Assembly (NCBI RefSeq): GCF_944388875.1
Contig: NZ_CALXKQ010000002.1
Location: 186,001-250,000 of the forward strand
DNA: 64,000 bases
Direction: 5' to 3'
DNA from: an uncultured Brachyspira sp.
Lineage (GTDB): Bacteria > Spirochaetota > Brachyspiria > Brachyspirales > Brachyspiraceae
In this document: positions 17,133 through 26,393 of the stretch, piece by piece
Numbering within the stretch: the first letter of the stretch is position 1
Layout: each line of letters opens with the position of its first letter
Position numbers and translations under genes: made by a program
The notes under the pieces: model-generated
The model's input: the letters and a program-made list of their open reading frames with translations, nothing else
Told to the model about the DNA's origin: nothing
The model's database searches: none

Positions 17133-17807
17133 TTGAATTTATATGCCCATATCAAAAAATCAAAAATTGACAATTTGCAAAAACACTTATATCATATAAG
17201 CATGATTATAGATGTTTCAATTAATAATATTGATTTAAAATTAAATACTAATGATAAACTTTTTTCTCCTAGAAATGCAGATATGGGAACATTGTCTATG
17301 CTTGAAGAAATAGATTTTACTTCAGAAAGCAAGGTTTTAGATTTAGGATGCGGCTATGGAATTGTTGGTATATATGCCTCTAAAATTATAGGAGATAATA
17401 ATGTCGTTATGTGTGATATAGATGATAATGCTGTTAATACTGCAAGGAATAATGCTGTTTTAAATGATGAGGCAAATATAGAAGTTTTAAAAAGCGATGG
17501 TTTAAAAAATATATATTATAATGATTTTTCTATTATACTATCTAATCCTCCTTATCATGCAGATTTTTCTGTTCCTAAACATTTTATAGAAGCAGGATTT
17601 TATAAACTTATACTTAACGGCAGATTTGTAATGGTAACTAAGCGTCTGGATTGGTATAAAAATAAATTAACTTCGATTTTTGGAGGAGTTAAAATAATAA
17701 ATAAGAATGGATACTATGTATTTATATCTGAAAAACGTAATAGTATTCCTTCAAATAAGATTAAACATAGATTAAAAAAAGAAATTAAGATGAATAAGAA
17801 ATTATAA
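17133..17807 (+). CDS. Class I methyltransferase, RsmC-like small-domain (MTS) family
   Basis: 224 residues. The SAM motif VLDLGCGYGIVGIYAS is followed by CDIDDNAV and the catalytic NPPYH, the pattern of MTS-domain N2-guanine rRNA methyltransferases such as RsmC/RlmG C-terminal halves. The substrate is likely guanine in rRNA, but this is family inference; only the catalytic half is present. Translation probably starts at TTG 17133, with AAAGAGG ending 5 bases before it. The C-terminal tail is strongly basic (KIKHRLKKEIKMNKKL). The last 6 bases overlap the convergent PAP2 gene. Confidence 0.82.
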   Translation: MNLYAHIKKSKIDNLQKHLYHISMIIDVSINNIDLKLNTNDKLFSPRNADMGTLSMLEEIDFTSESKVLDLGCGYGIVGIYASKIIGDNNVVMCDIDDNAVNTARNNAVLNDEANIEVLKSDGLKNIYYNDFSIILSNPPYHADFSVPKHFIEAGFYKLILNGRFVMVTKRLDWYKNKLTSIFGGVKIINKNGYYVFISEKRNSIPSNKIKHRLKKEIKMNKKL

Positions 17808-18518
17808 ATGTCCGAATATAGGAAGTCCTGTTATATGAAAAAATGCTAAATTTGATAGAAATCCTATTATAGTTCCGAATATTATACCGCATATCACATC
17901 AAGCGGATAGTGAAGTCCTACGTACACCCTGCTGAAAGCTATTAAAGATGCTATAGGATAGAATAGCAGAGCAGATCCGACACTGTAGCTTCCCATACAA
18001 AAAGATACAGCAAATGCAACCATAGTATGCCCTGATGGGAAAGAATGTTTATCAGGAGGGTACATTATTGGTATTTTGTCATGCTTTTTGTACGGACGTG
18101 TTCTGCTGAAAAAACTTTTTATATATAAAAATAGAAAAATACATATAAATATAGCTGAAATTGCCCTTGAAAAATATAAAACTGCATAATCTATTCTAAA
18201 CATATAAAATATCAAATAAAGCATAGCCCATACATAGCCGTCTCCCATTCTGCTCATAAATTTCATAAAGCTTTTTACAGGTCCTCTTCTATTATCTTTA
18301 AATATTTTTAGAAATAGTTTGTCATCTATTTTTGACATGAACTTTATTAATGGAATGCTGTTTATATAGTTGATTCTTTTTTGCTTTCTTTTTCTTTTGA
18401 TGATTTTCTTTATTTTTTTTCTTCTTCTCTTCTTTATTTTTTTTCTATGTTTATTAGTTTTAATCTCTTCATATTCATCATTTTCATCATTATTAAGATT
18501 ATATTTTTCATTATCCAT
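17802..18518 (-). CDS. PAP2-family membrane phosphatase
   Basis: 238 residues with about six membrane helices. The three phosphatase motifs are KSFFSRTRPYKK (KxxxxxxRP), PSGHTM and SRVYVGLHYPLDV (SRxxxxxHxxxD), all intact. Family members dephosphorylate lipid phosphates such as undecaprenyl pyrophosphate or phosphatidylglycerol phosphate. The N-terminal ~50 residues are unusual: an acidic start, then a long run of Lys/Arg (around KKIKKRRRKKIKK) predicted to lie in the cytoplasm and perhaps bind nucleic acid or acidic lipid. The substrate is not determinable from sequence. Confidence 0.88.
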   Translation of the reverse strand: MDNEKYNLNNDENDEYEEIKTNKHRKKIKKRRRKKIKKIIKRKRKQKRINYINSIPLIKFMSKIDDKLFLKIFKDNRRGPVKSFMKFMSRMGDGYVWAMLYLIFYMFRIDYAVLYFSRAISAIFICIFLFLYIKSFFSRTRPYKKHDKIPIMYPPDKHSFPSGHTMVAFAVSFCMGSYSVGSALLFYPIASLIAFSRVYVGLHYPLDVICGIIFGTIIGFLSNLAFFHITGLPIFGHL

Positions 18519-18600
18519 ATAAGAAATCTCATCAATGTAATTTATAATAAAATATCATAAAATTTAAATAAATCAACTAGTAAAATTTTTAAAATATTTA

Positions 18601-19410
18601 GTGATTTTTCTTAATTTTCCGAAGATAATACAAAATATTATTTTAGGATATTATAAAGTGCTTTTTGGAAATGATGCTTATGAGCAATTTTTAATACATC
18701 TGCAGGAAAAAATAAATTTTGAGTTTTTATCTCATATTCCGGGTTTTGATGATGATGCAGAAAGTCAGAGGCAGTCTATAATAAGATTAATAAAAAGTCT
18801 TAATAAAAATGAGGCTTTTTTAGATTATATATCCTATACATATACCATATTAGAAAATGATATTATAAATCAGCTCATTTCTATATCATGGATTAAGCCT
18901 AATGGAATAGAAGAAAGAATAATCAGTGATGACAAATTCGGACTTTCAAATGATGAGTTAGTTAATTACATATCTGTACTATTGATACTTAGAGATATAA
19001 TGCATACAAGCTATATAGCATCTCTTCCAATATTCAATGAATACAAATATGACCAGAAAGAATTTTATGATAAAGCAAAAGATATGATAAATAATTCCGT
19101 AGAAAATATTTCTACATTGGAGCATATAAATCCAATATTCATAGCAATAGCTGCTAAGAGTGTACTGCCTTATTCTGTAACAAATGATGAGCTTTCAAGT
19201 TCATCTAAATTAATAGCAGTACTTTTTAATCTTTCTAGGATAATGGCATCATATCCGTATACAGATAAAATAATAGAAAATACTCAGCCTATATTTTTAA
19301 GTGCTGTGTATAATTTGGTTAATAATGCATCATTTTTAGGTTTGGATTATAAGATGATTAGGGTGATATATGATAAAGCGAAAACAGGAGAAATAAAGTG
19401 GAGAAACTAG
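18601..19410 (+). CDS. Conserved-looking cytoplasmic protein, unknown
   Basis: 269 residues, mostly helical, with no signal peptide and no recognised domain. The open frame starts at GTG 18601 (MIFLNFPKII), with no clear ribosome site there. A later start is possible, but the hydrophobic N-terminal residues look like part of a helical fold. The coding bias and length leave little doubt that it is a gene. Its end overlaps the next gene by 13 bases, so the two are translationally coupled and probably act together. Confidence 0.65.
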   Translation: MIFLNFPKIIQNIILGYYKVLFGNDAYEQFLIHLQEKINFEFLSHIPGFDDDAESQRQSIIRLIKSLNKNEAFLDYISYTYTILENDIINQLISISWIKPNGIEERIISDDKFGLSNDELVNYISVLLILRDIMHTSYIASLPIFNEYKYDQKEFYDKAKDMINNSVENISTLEHINPIFIAIAAKSVLPYSVTNDELSSSSKLIAVLFNLSRIMASYPYTDKIIENTQPIFLSAVYNLVNNASFLGLDYKMIRVIYDKAKTGEIKWRN

Positions 19411-20441
19411 CTAAATACAATATTACTTTCATAGTATCTGCGGTATCATCTTTAACTATAATATCAATGTGTGCTTATATGATAGTTAATGTAAATACTG
19501 CGGTTATGAGAATATTGATGTTTGTGGAATTTTTATGTTCTTTCTATTTTGTTTCTGTATTTTTTTATAAAATGAAAAAGTACTCAAGAACTGAGATGTT
19601 TTTTTATCTTACAGTTTATTTGATTCCTTTTATACTTTCAATATTAGGACTTTTTTATATAACTAACTTTTTTTCTTTAAATAGAGTATTTTTAAGAGAG
19701 AACTTAATATCTTCTTTTCTTACAAGAGGATATCATGTATTATTTATATTTTATATATCTCATATAATATATTTCTTTTATTTATTTTCTGTAGAGAATA
19801 AAAATACTTTTTATTCTTTGATAACATCTTATTATATTATAGTTGTATCTATTCTTATGGCTGTAATATTTGTTGTGCTTTATGCCATAATTAACTGGGT
19901 TTTTGACAATAAAATAGTTACATCTTATGCTGATAAGAAAAATGATATAATATATGAAGCTGAAATGGCTTTCTCAAAAGAGGGAAATATTGATGAATTA
20001 GAATATGAAGGATTTGCTAAGAGCTATAATATGGCTATACTTTATTATGATAATGAGCTTAAATACAGAAGCGATGATTGGGAAGATTTTGAGAGCAGAC
20101 ATTTACTATTTGAAACGGCTATTATGCAGGGAAACGGATTTTTCTTTATAGGAAGCGGAAAGGAATTTACTTATCCTTACTATATGTTTATAATTATATA
20201 TGTGATAGTTAATTCATTAATATTAACATGCTCTATACTTTTCTTTAGATTTTTCTTAAATAAGAAGTTCGATAATTATTTAAATATTATGATAAAAGGA
20301 TTTAAAGAAGACAGCTATATATATGCTATAGACACTGATAATATGGATGATACGGAAATAAAAAGATTGGCTGAATTATACAATAAAAAACTATTAGCTT
20401 ATAAATATAGAGAAAGATTTATCAAATTATTCACCAGATAA
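19398..20441 (+). CDS. Polytopic membrane protein, unknown
   Basis: 347 residues. Five membrane helices occur in the first ~165 residues, followed by a soluble segment of about 85 residues, a sixth helix near 252-280 and a charged cytoplasmic tail. The topology (membrane cluster, probable extracytoplasmic domain, helix, then short linker) resembles a receptor whose output domain is missing; no catalytic motif is seen. The GTG start at 19398 has AGGAG 6 bases upstream and overlaps the preceding gene by 13 bases. No family is recognised. Confidence 0.65.
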   Translation: MEKLAKYNITFIVSAVSSLTIISMCAYMIVNVNTAVMRILMFVEFLCSFYFVSVFFYKMKKYSRTEMFFYLTVYLIPFILSILGLFYITNFFSLNRVFLRENLISSFLTRGYHVLFIFYISHIIYFFYLFSVENKNTFYSLITSYYIIVVSILMAVIFVVLYAIINWVFDNKIVTSYADKKNDIIYEAEMAFSKEGNIDELEYEGFAKSYNMAILYYDNELKYRSDDWEDFESRHLLFETAIMQGNGFFFIGSGKEFTYPYYMFIIIYVIVNSLILTCSILFFRFFLNKKFDNYLNIMIKGFKEDSYIYAIDTDNMDDTEIKRLAELYNKKLLAYKYRERFIKLFTR

Positions 20442-20467
20442 AATAATAAAAAGCTCTGCATTATTTA

Positions 20468-20534
20468 TTAGACTTATCTTTACAAGATTACTTATAAACA
20501 TTATATAAATGTAATGTTTTATATGTTGTATAAC
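20468..20534 (+). mobile_element. MITE-like element, copy C (left part only)
   Basis: Starts TTAGACTTATCTTTA and carries the family core GTTTTATATGTTGTATAA at 20516-20533. No right-hand inverted repeat is found in the following 200 bases, so it is a truncated or decayed copy. The remaining bases to 20739 are AT-rich; a TATAAT at about 20679 may be the -10 of the RND gene. Confidence 0.65.
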
Positions 20535-20739
20535 TCTTTAAATTTTTATTTATTATTTATGCCTATATTTTATTATATTTCTTAATATTAAAGCAATTTA
20601 TTATAATAATTATATTTGCCTTTATGAAAATTTAAAACTTTTTTTACATATTATTCGTCTAACATGATATAATATATAATTAGCTTTCATTTTTAATATT
20701 ATATATTATAAAAATTAATAATTATAAGAAAATATATTT

Positions 20740-23700
20740 ATGAATAAAATAATAGAAACAGTAGTAAAAAGACCAGTAACTGTACTCATGGTGATAGTTT
20801 CAATATTGATATTGGGGCTTATAAGTTTATCAAGGCTTTCAATAGATTTCATGCCTAGTATGCAGGTTCCTTATATAAGCATAAATACAAGATACAAAAA
20901 TGCAGGACCTGAAGAGATAGAGAAGTCTGTTACAAAGATTATAGAAGGTGCTGTTGCTACGGTAAATAATATAAAAAATATTACATCAACATCTAGGGAA
21001 GATTCTTCAAATGTATTAATAGAATTTAATTGGGGTGTAGATTTAACAGAGGCAACAGAGGATATTAGGGAGGCTTTAGAGCAGGTTGCGGATTCTCTTC
21101 CTGATAATGCTGATAAGCCAGTTATAAGAAAATTTGATATGGATGATACTTCATTAATGGAAGTTGCCATTTATGGTATAGATGATCAAGCCACATTATA
21201 CAATATAGCCGACAATCAAATAGCTCCCCAGATAAAGCAGGCTAAAGGAGTAGCACAGGCTGAAGTTTTGGGCGGATTAAAAACTCAGATAAAAATAGAT
21301 GTTAATCTTAATAGATTAAAGGCATATAATATTGATATTAATGATATAGCTTCTGCTCTTTCACGTGATAATAATAATCTTGTAGGAGGGCAGGCAGATC
21401 AGGGTTTTTATAAATATACAATAAGAACTATGGGAGAGATAACAAGTATTGATGATATAAAAAATACTGCTATTACTTTAAAAACTGACGGGGATATAAG
21501 CACAATAGTAAAAGTTCAGGATTTAGCTGAAGTTTATGAGGGATATGATGATGATGTTAATATTATAAGAGTAAACGGAGAGAATTCTATATCAATAGCT
21601 GTAAGTAAAGAATCAGGGGCAAATACGGTTGAAGTATCAAGGAATGTTATAAACCAGTTAGAAGAATATAATTTTCCAAATGGTGTAAAATATCAGATAA
21701 TGTTTAATACAGCTGACAGTATAAATGAAGCTATAATCGGAGTACTTGATGCTGCTTGGCAGGGAGGGCTTTTTGCGGTAATAGTTCTTATGCTTTATAT
21801 GTGGAATATAAGAACGGTGTCAATAATAGCTATATCAATACCGCTTTCTATAATAGTAACTTTTACATTAATGTATTTTATGAAAATAACTTTGAATGTT
21901 ATATCTCTTTCTGGATTAGTTCTTGGAATAGGAATGATGGTTGATAATTCTATTGTAGTGCTTGAAAATATATTTTATTATAGAAATAACGGATACGGTA
22001 AATATTCATCTGCTATTAACGGAACTTCAAAAGTAGCCCTTGCAATTTCTGCTTCTACTTTTACAACTATAGCTGTATTTCTTCCTTTCCTTTATATTGA
22101 AGGAATGACAAGTCAAATGTTTAGGGATTTATGTATTACTGTTACAATATCAATGATTGCTTCTTTGCTTGTTGCTCTTTTAATAGTTCCTATGTTTGGT
22201 GCAAGACTTATTACAAATAAGAGATTAAAACTTTTAGGTAAGTTGGAAATTTTAACTAATAAATATATACATAATAATATAAATGCTGTATACTCAAAAC
22301 TTTTATCATTTTCAATTAAAAGGAAAAAAACTGTATTAATACCGTCTATGATATTGGTATTTTCTATTATATTAATAGGATTAAAGTTTATAGGTAAAGA
22401 GGGTTTTCCAAGAACTGATGAAGGGCAGTTTATGGTTCAGGTAACTATGCCTATAGGTACAAAATATGAACAAACTGAATCATTTGTAAGCCTAATGGAG
22501 AATGATATAAGAGAGATTATAAAAGATGATTTGCAAAAGATTCAGTCAAGAATAAGAAAAGGAAGCGAGGCTAATAGTGCTAATATAAGAATACAATTAA
22601 AAGGAAAAAATGCAGGCAGAGTTGGAGATATAGAAGATTATGTTGAAAGAGCTAGAGAAAAGCTGCAGTTATATCCTGCTAAAATTAATGTAAGGCTTTT
22701 AGGTTCTATGTCAAGTTCAAGCGGAGGGGAAGCTATAAGGATTGAGATTCTCGGAGATGATATTGTACAGGCGGAGGAGCTTGGAAATAGAATAGTTTCA
22801 GCCATATCCAATATAGAAGGTATAAGGGGGGCTATGGTTGATATAGATGAATCTAACAGAGAGCTGCAGGTTTATGTTAATAGAGATATTGCTTCAAAAA
22901 TGGGACTTAAAGTTAATGATGTTGCAAAAATAATAAATACTAGTTTTGCAGGAAAAACAGCTACTACAATTACACCTGAAAATTCTGATTATACTGATAT
23001 AGATGTTAATGTTCAATTAGAAAATATAGAAAGAGTTACCATAGAGGATGTAGAAAAGATAAGCATACCAGTAAAAGGAGTATTAATACCATTATCATCA
23101 ATAGCTGATATAGTAAAAAGTTACGGACCAAATAGAATAGAAAGAAAGGACAGAAAAAGGTTTACAGTTGTAATAGCAAGCACATACGGAAGAGCTTTAA
23201 ATGAAATAATAGCAGATGTGAAAGAGAGCATACAAAAAAATGTTTTTGTCCCAAACGGACTTATTATTAATTACAGCGGCGATTTTGAAGAGATGAATGA
23301 AGCTTTTATGCAGCTGATACAGGCATTGGTTTTGGCATTAGTTTTAGTTTATGCAATAATGGCTAGTCAGTTTGAATCATTGATTGCCCCTTTCGTTATA
23401 GCTTTTGCTATACCTTTTGGTTTTGCAGGATCTCTTATTGCATTATTAATTACTAACACTACATTGAGTGCCTATAGTGCTATAGGATGTATTGTTTTGA
23501 TAGGCATTGTAGTTAATAATGGAATAGTTTTAATTGATTATATGAATCAGCTTATGCATGAAAAACATATAAACGGAAATGAAGCTGCTGTTATTGCAGG
23601 AACAAGAAGATTAAGACCTGTTCTTATGACAACTCTTACAACTATATTAGGTATACTTCCTATGGCTCTTGGTATAGGAAGCGGAAATGAAATGTACAAG

Positions 23701-23868
23701 CCTCTTGCTACAGCACTTCTTGGAGGACTTTCTGTTTCAACTATGTTTACATTGATAATAGTACCTACTATTTACGCAGCAATAAGAAATAGAATACCTC
23801 TTAAGGATTATGATAAAAAAGATAAAGACAGCGAAAATGATTTTGCTTTAAATGCTAATAATATGTGA
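20740..23868 (+). CDS. RND efflux permease, HAE1 (AcrB/MexB-like) family
   Basis: 1042 residues, full length for a hydrophobe/amphiphile efflux pump. The N-terminus VKRPVTVLMVIVSILILGL leads into helix 1. The proton-relay helix reads GIGMMVDNSIVVLENI, and the second membrane half has GIVVNNGIVLIDYMN and TRRLRPVLMTTLTTILG. It exports drugs, bile acids or lipids using the proton gradient. No membrane-fusion (AcrA) or TolC partner is next to it, although these usually sit in the same operon, so it must share partners encoded elsewhere. Bile resistance would suit a gut spirochaete; this is inference. Confidence 0.95.
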   Translation: MNKIIETVVKRPVTVLMVIVSILILGLISLSRLSIDFMPSMQVPYISINTRYKNAGPEEIEKSVTKIIEGAVATVNNIKNITSTSREDSSNVLIEFNWGVDLTEATEDIREALEQVADSLPDNADKPVIRKFDMDDTSLMEVAIYGIDDQATLYNIADNQIAPQIKQAKGVAQAEVLGGLKTQIKIDVNLNRLKAYNIDINDIASALSRDNNNLVGGQADQGFYKYTIRTMGEITSIDDIKNTAITLKTDGDISTIVKVQDLAEVYEGYDDDVNIIRVNGENSISIAVSKESGANTVEVSRNVINQLEEYNFPNGVKYQIMFNTADSINEAIIGVLDAAWQGGLFAVIVLMLYMWNIRTVSIIAISIPLSIIVTFTLMYFMKITLNVISLSGLVLGIGMMVDNSIVVLENIFYYRNNGYGKYSSAINGTSKVALAISASTFTTIAVFLPFLYIEGMTSQMFRDLCITVTISMIASLLVALLIVPMFGARLITNKRLKLLGKLEILTNKYIHNNINAVYSKLLSFSIKRKKTVLIPSMILVFSIILIGLKFIGKEGFPRTDEGQFMVQVTMPIGTKYEQTESFVSLMENDIREIIKDDLQKIQSRIRKGSEANSANIRIQLKGKNAGRVGDIEDYVERAREKLQLYPAKINVRLLGSMSSSSGGEAIRIEILGDDIVQAEELGNRIVSAISNIEGIRGAMVDIDESNRELQVYVNRDIASKMGLKVNDVAKIINTSFAGKTATTITPENSDYTDIDVNVQLENIERVTIEDVEKISIPVKGVLIPLSSIADIVKSYGPNRIERKDRKRFTVVIASTYGRALNEIIADVKESIQKNVFVPNGLIINYSGDFEEMNEAFMQLIQALVLALVLVYAIMASQFESLIAPFVIAFAIPFGFAGSLIALLITNTTLSAYSAIGCIVLIGIVVNNGIVLIDYMNQLMHEKHINGNEAAVIAGTRRLRPVLMTTLTTILGILPMALGIGSGNEMYKPLATALLGGLSVSTMFTLIIVPTIYAAIRNRIPLKDYDKKDKDSENDFALNANNM

Positions 23869-23942
23869 AATGTTTTTTATTAAATAAAAAAGGTTTTAAT
23901 GAAGGTGTAGAAAAAGGAAAGTTTGAACAGCAAAAAGTTTAA
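23865..23942 (+). pseudogene. Fragment resembling the C-terminus of an Rpn/PD-(D/E)XK transposase-family protein
   Basis: A 25-codon frame reads FLLNKKGFNEGVEKGKFEQQ then Lys-Val-stop. The EGxEKGxxE pattern is like the repetitive C-terminus of Rpn-family nuclease/transposases, which are frequent in Brachyspira. There is no catalytic part upstream, where the RND gene ends at 23868. It is read as a gene remnant, but a chance frame cannot be excluded. Confidence 0.3.
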
Positions 23943-24024
23943 AAACATCTTGCATTATTTAGAGTTTATAAGCAAAAATATATAAATTATAAAAATTAAT
24001 TATATAACATTTAACTATTAATCA

Positions 24025-24053
24025 TTGACGAATATAACTAATTATAATATAAT
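24025..24053 (+). promoter_or_regulatory. Promoter of the rhodanese lipoprotein gene
   Basis: TTGACG at 24025-24030 and TATAAT at 24048-24053 with a 17-base spacer. The gene's ATG is at 24090, so the leader is about 30 bases. Confidence 0.75.
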
Positions 24054-24089
24054 ACTCCAATATACAAATATTTTTTGGGAGAAAACATA

Positions 24090-25067
24090 ATGAAAAAATT
24101 ATCTTTAATTTTTGTATTATCTTTAATTTTTATATTTTCATGCGGCAAAACAGAAACTTCATCCGCTCCGACTGAAACATCTTCTCAAACAGCAGCTCCA
24201 GTAGAAAAGAATAGAGTATATGTAAATGCTGATTGGGTAAAAAGTGTCATAGACGGAAATCAGGCTCAGTCATCAAATTATGTAATTTTAGAAGCATCTT
24301 GGGGAGAGGCAAGTGCTGATTATAAAAAAGCTCATATACCTGGTGCCTTGCATATAAATACTGATTTGATAGAAGAACCTAATTATTGGAATGTAAGAAC
24401 TCCAGCAGAGATAGAACAGGTTATGAAAGATTTTGGGATATCAAAAGATACTGCTGTTATAGTATACGGAGAGCCTTCTCCTGCAGCAAGAGTTGCTACT
24501 ACTCTTCTTTGGGCTGGTGTTGATGAGGTTCATGTATTAGATGGTAATTTAAAAGCATGGACGGATATGGGATATGCTACTTCAAGCAATACTGAAAAAG
24601 CTCAGCCTATAGATAATGTAGGAGTTACTGTTCCAGCACATCCTGAATATATTATATCATTGCCTGAAGAGATTATAGAAAAACAGAAAGACCCTAATTT
24701 TAAACTTGTAAGTATAAGAAGCTGGGATGAGTTTACTGGAAAAGTAAGCGGTTATAGTTATATTGAAAGAGTAGGAGAACCTAAAGGTGCTGTATGGGGA
24801 AAAGATGAATTTGATTATGTTGATGATAATGGAAAAATTATTAGTATAGAAGAAGCACAAAATATATGGAATGAATGGGGGGTAACAAAAGATAATGAAA
24901 TATCTTTCTATTGCGGAACAGGCTGGAGAGCTGCTATACCGTTTTTAATAGCTTATCAGGAAGGATGGACTAATGTAACTTTATTTGACGGCGGATGGTA
25001 TGTATGGCAGATGAATCCTGAACTTCCTATTCAATTAGGAGATCCTAGAGAAAATACAAATAATTAA
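24090..25067 (+). CDS. Lipoprotein with two rhodanese domains (SseA-type thiosulfate/3-mercaptopyruvate sulfurtransferase)
   Basis: 325 residues. A lipoprotein signal ends IFIFSC with the acylated Cys at residue 18. A Ser/Thr-rich linker precedes two tandem rhodanese domains (about 35-155 and 170-315). The second has the active loop YCGTGWRAA with the catalytic Cys; the first lacks one, as in SseA. It moves sulfur from thiosulfate or mercaptopyruvate to an acceptor such as cyanide, here on a membrane surface facing the periplasm. The ATG at 24090 is preferred over TTG 24075 because GGGAG lies between them. A consensus promoter and a hairpin bound this single-gene unit. Confidence 0.9.
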   Translation: MKKLSLIFVLSLIFIFSCGKTETSSAPTETSSQTAAPVEKNRVYVNADWVKSVIDGNQAQSSNYVILEASWGEASADYKKAHIPGALHINTDLIEEPNYWNVRTPAEIEQVMKDFGISKDTAVIVYGEPSPAARVATTLLWAGVDEVHVLDGNLKAWTDMGYATSSNTEKAQPIDNVGVTVPAHPEYIISLPEEIIEKQKDPNFKLVSIRSWDEFTGKVSGYSYIERVGEPKGAVWGKDEFDYVDDNGKIISIEEAQNIWNEWGVTKDNEISFYCGTGWRAAIPFLIAYQEGWTNVTLFDGGWYVWQMNPELPIQLGDPRENTNN

Positions 25068-25074
25068 TTTTTTT

Positions 25075-25105
25075 AAGCGGGCAGCATATTTTTTACTGTC
25101 CGCTT
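25075..25105 (+). terminator. Hairpin between convergent genes
   Basis: AAGCGGGCAG at 25075-25084 pairs fully (one G-U) with CTGTCCGCTT at 25096-25105. The flanking T-run is mostly upstream, and the downstream tail is TATTATTAT. It probably ends the rhodanese transcript and perhaps the convergent one. Confidence 0.8.
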
Positions 25106-25118
25106 ATTATTATAAAAT

Positions 25119-25583
25119 TTATGTATTTGAACTTATCTTTTTTATTAAAAAATAAATACATGTTTTTATAAACTCTATCATATAAACTATAAAAAATATT
25201 AAAGACATATAATAATATGATAATAATGTAGCTGCAGAGAATAATTTTATAAATATCATTAATAATATTCCAAGTAAAAATAATGAAATATTTAATATAT
25301 ATAAATATCTGCTTGTATAAATTTTACCATTATTAAATCTTCTGCTGCTGTATACCATTCTAAAAAACATCAGTATAGAGAATATCACTATTATTAGAAC
25401 TATAAATAAAGCTATATTCATAATATTTTCCATGTTATGCATACTGTTTAATTTATTATTAGTATATACAAAATGCCTCATTACCCCCATTTTTTTCTTT
25501 GATAATATATGCAAAGTAAATGCCAATATCATAAATAGAACTTGTATAACTGATGCTGATGAAAATAATATTTTTTTAACCAT
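25119..25583 (-). CDS. Four-helix membrane protein, unknown
   Basis: 154 residues with four predicted membrane helices (about 8-27, 53-77, 95-117 and 122-146) and short loops. No motif is recognised. The ATG start MVKKILFSS is plausible, although the ribosome site is weak. It is convergent with the rhodanese gene and divergent from the small gene at 25723. Confidence 0.55.
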   Translation of the reverse strand: MVKKILFSSASVIQVLFMILAFTLHILSKKKMGVMRHFVYTNNKLNSMHNMENIMNIALFIVLIIVIFSILMFFRMVYSSRRFNNGKIYTSRYLYILNISLFLLGILLMIFIKLFSAATLLSYYYMSLIFFIVYMIEFIKTCIYFLIKKISSNT

Positions 25584-25654
25584 TTTTACACTCTGCTAAT
25601 TATTTTTTATTAATTATCGCAAATTAATTTATATTTTTTATCAAAAGTAATCTA

Positions 25655-25682
25655 TTGACTTATTTGCTTTTTTTAATATACT
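25655..25682 (+). promoter_or_regulatory. Promoter of the 76-residue gene
   Basis: TTGACT at 25655-25660 and TATACT at 25677-25682 with a 16-base spacer. The ATG is 41 bases downstream, at 25723. This supports the small ORF being a real gene. Confidence 0.65.
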
Positions 25683-25722
25683 AAAAATTATATAGAAAAA
25701 ACTAAAAAAGAGATTATTTTTT

Positions 25723-25953
25723 ATGAAAAAATACTTATTAATACTGCCTTTTATACTTTTAGTTTTATTTTCTGAGCAGGAGTGCAAAGGACCTGATGGG
25801 GATAGCAAACCAACTCCTTTTAGAAAAGAGAATACTGTTATAAATATTGGATATACTTACGAAATAGATGCAGAAGGTATATTTTATAGTTTCATACTAT
25901 TTTCTAGTATTGTTTTGCCATGTTTGTATATCATAAATAAAAAAATAGATTAA
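25723..25953 (+). CDS. Small membrane-anchored protein, unknown
   Basis: 76 residues. A signal-like helix (residues 4-17) is followed by a polar segment containing ECKGPDGDSKPTPF and a second helix near the C-terminus (about 52-71). The Cys at residue 22 is not in a clear lipobox. AAGAG precedes the ATG, and a promoter-like pair lies upstream. The next gene begins 24 bases later and may be co-transcribed. No family is recognised. Confidence 0.5.
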   Translation: MKKYLLILPFILLVLFSEQECKGPDGDSKPTPFRKENTVINIGYTYEIDAEGIFYSFILFSSIVLPCLYIINKKID

Positions 25954-25976
25954 GATAATTTTATGGAGATTAATTT

Positions 25977-26390
25977 ATGATAGATAAAGAAGATTTATTC
26001 GATGTTGAAGAGGCAAATATATCGGAGGATGATTGGAAACTGTATAAGGTATTTAAGCCTATGAATGTTTTTGGACAAAAATTAGAATCATTATTTGATA
26101 TAGGTGTGCATAAAGTTTTGAAACTTGATGATATAATTGATAATTTAAAAGAACATGTTGCAACATTGTCTGATTCAAAGGAATCTTTAAAAAATGCATA
26201 CGGCGATTTCATGTTTAAAGATGTAGATGATGATTGGTATAATTCTATAGATATATATAAAGTTTTAATAAAAGTTAATGAAGATTCTAGTATAGAGTCT
26301 GTTATAGAATGCGGGGATGAGGATACCGCATTTAATGTATATTTTAGAAATAATGATATAGTTAATATTATGGAATCTGATATAAGATAA
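25977..26390 (+). CDS. Acidic cytoplasmic protein, unknown
   Basis: 137 residues, strongly acidic (many Asp and Glu), with no signal or membrane segment. Features include a hydrophobic FGQKLESLFDIGVHKVLKLDDII stretch and an alternating C-terminal region that could form a beta-sheet. TGGAG lies upstream of the ATG. It converges on lrgB with 3 bases between the stops. No domain is recognised. Confidence 0.55.
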   Translation: MIDKEDLFDVEEANISEDDWKLYKVFKPMNVFGQKLESLFDIGVHKVLKLDDIIDNLKEHVATLSDSKESLKNAYGDFMFKDVDDDWYNSIDIYKVLIKVNEDSSIESVIECGDEDTAFNVYFRNNDIVNIMESDIR

Positions 26391-26393
26391 TAT

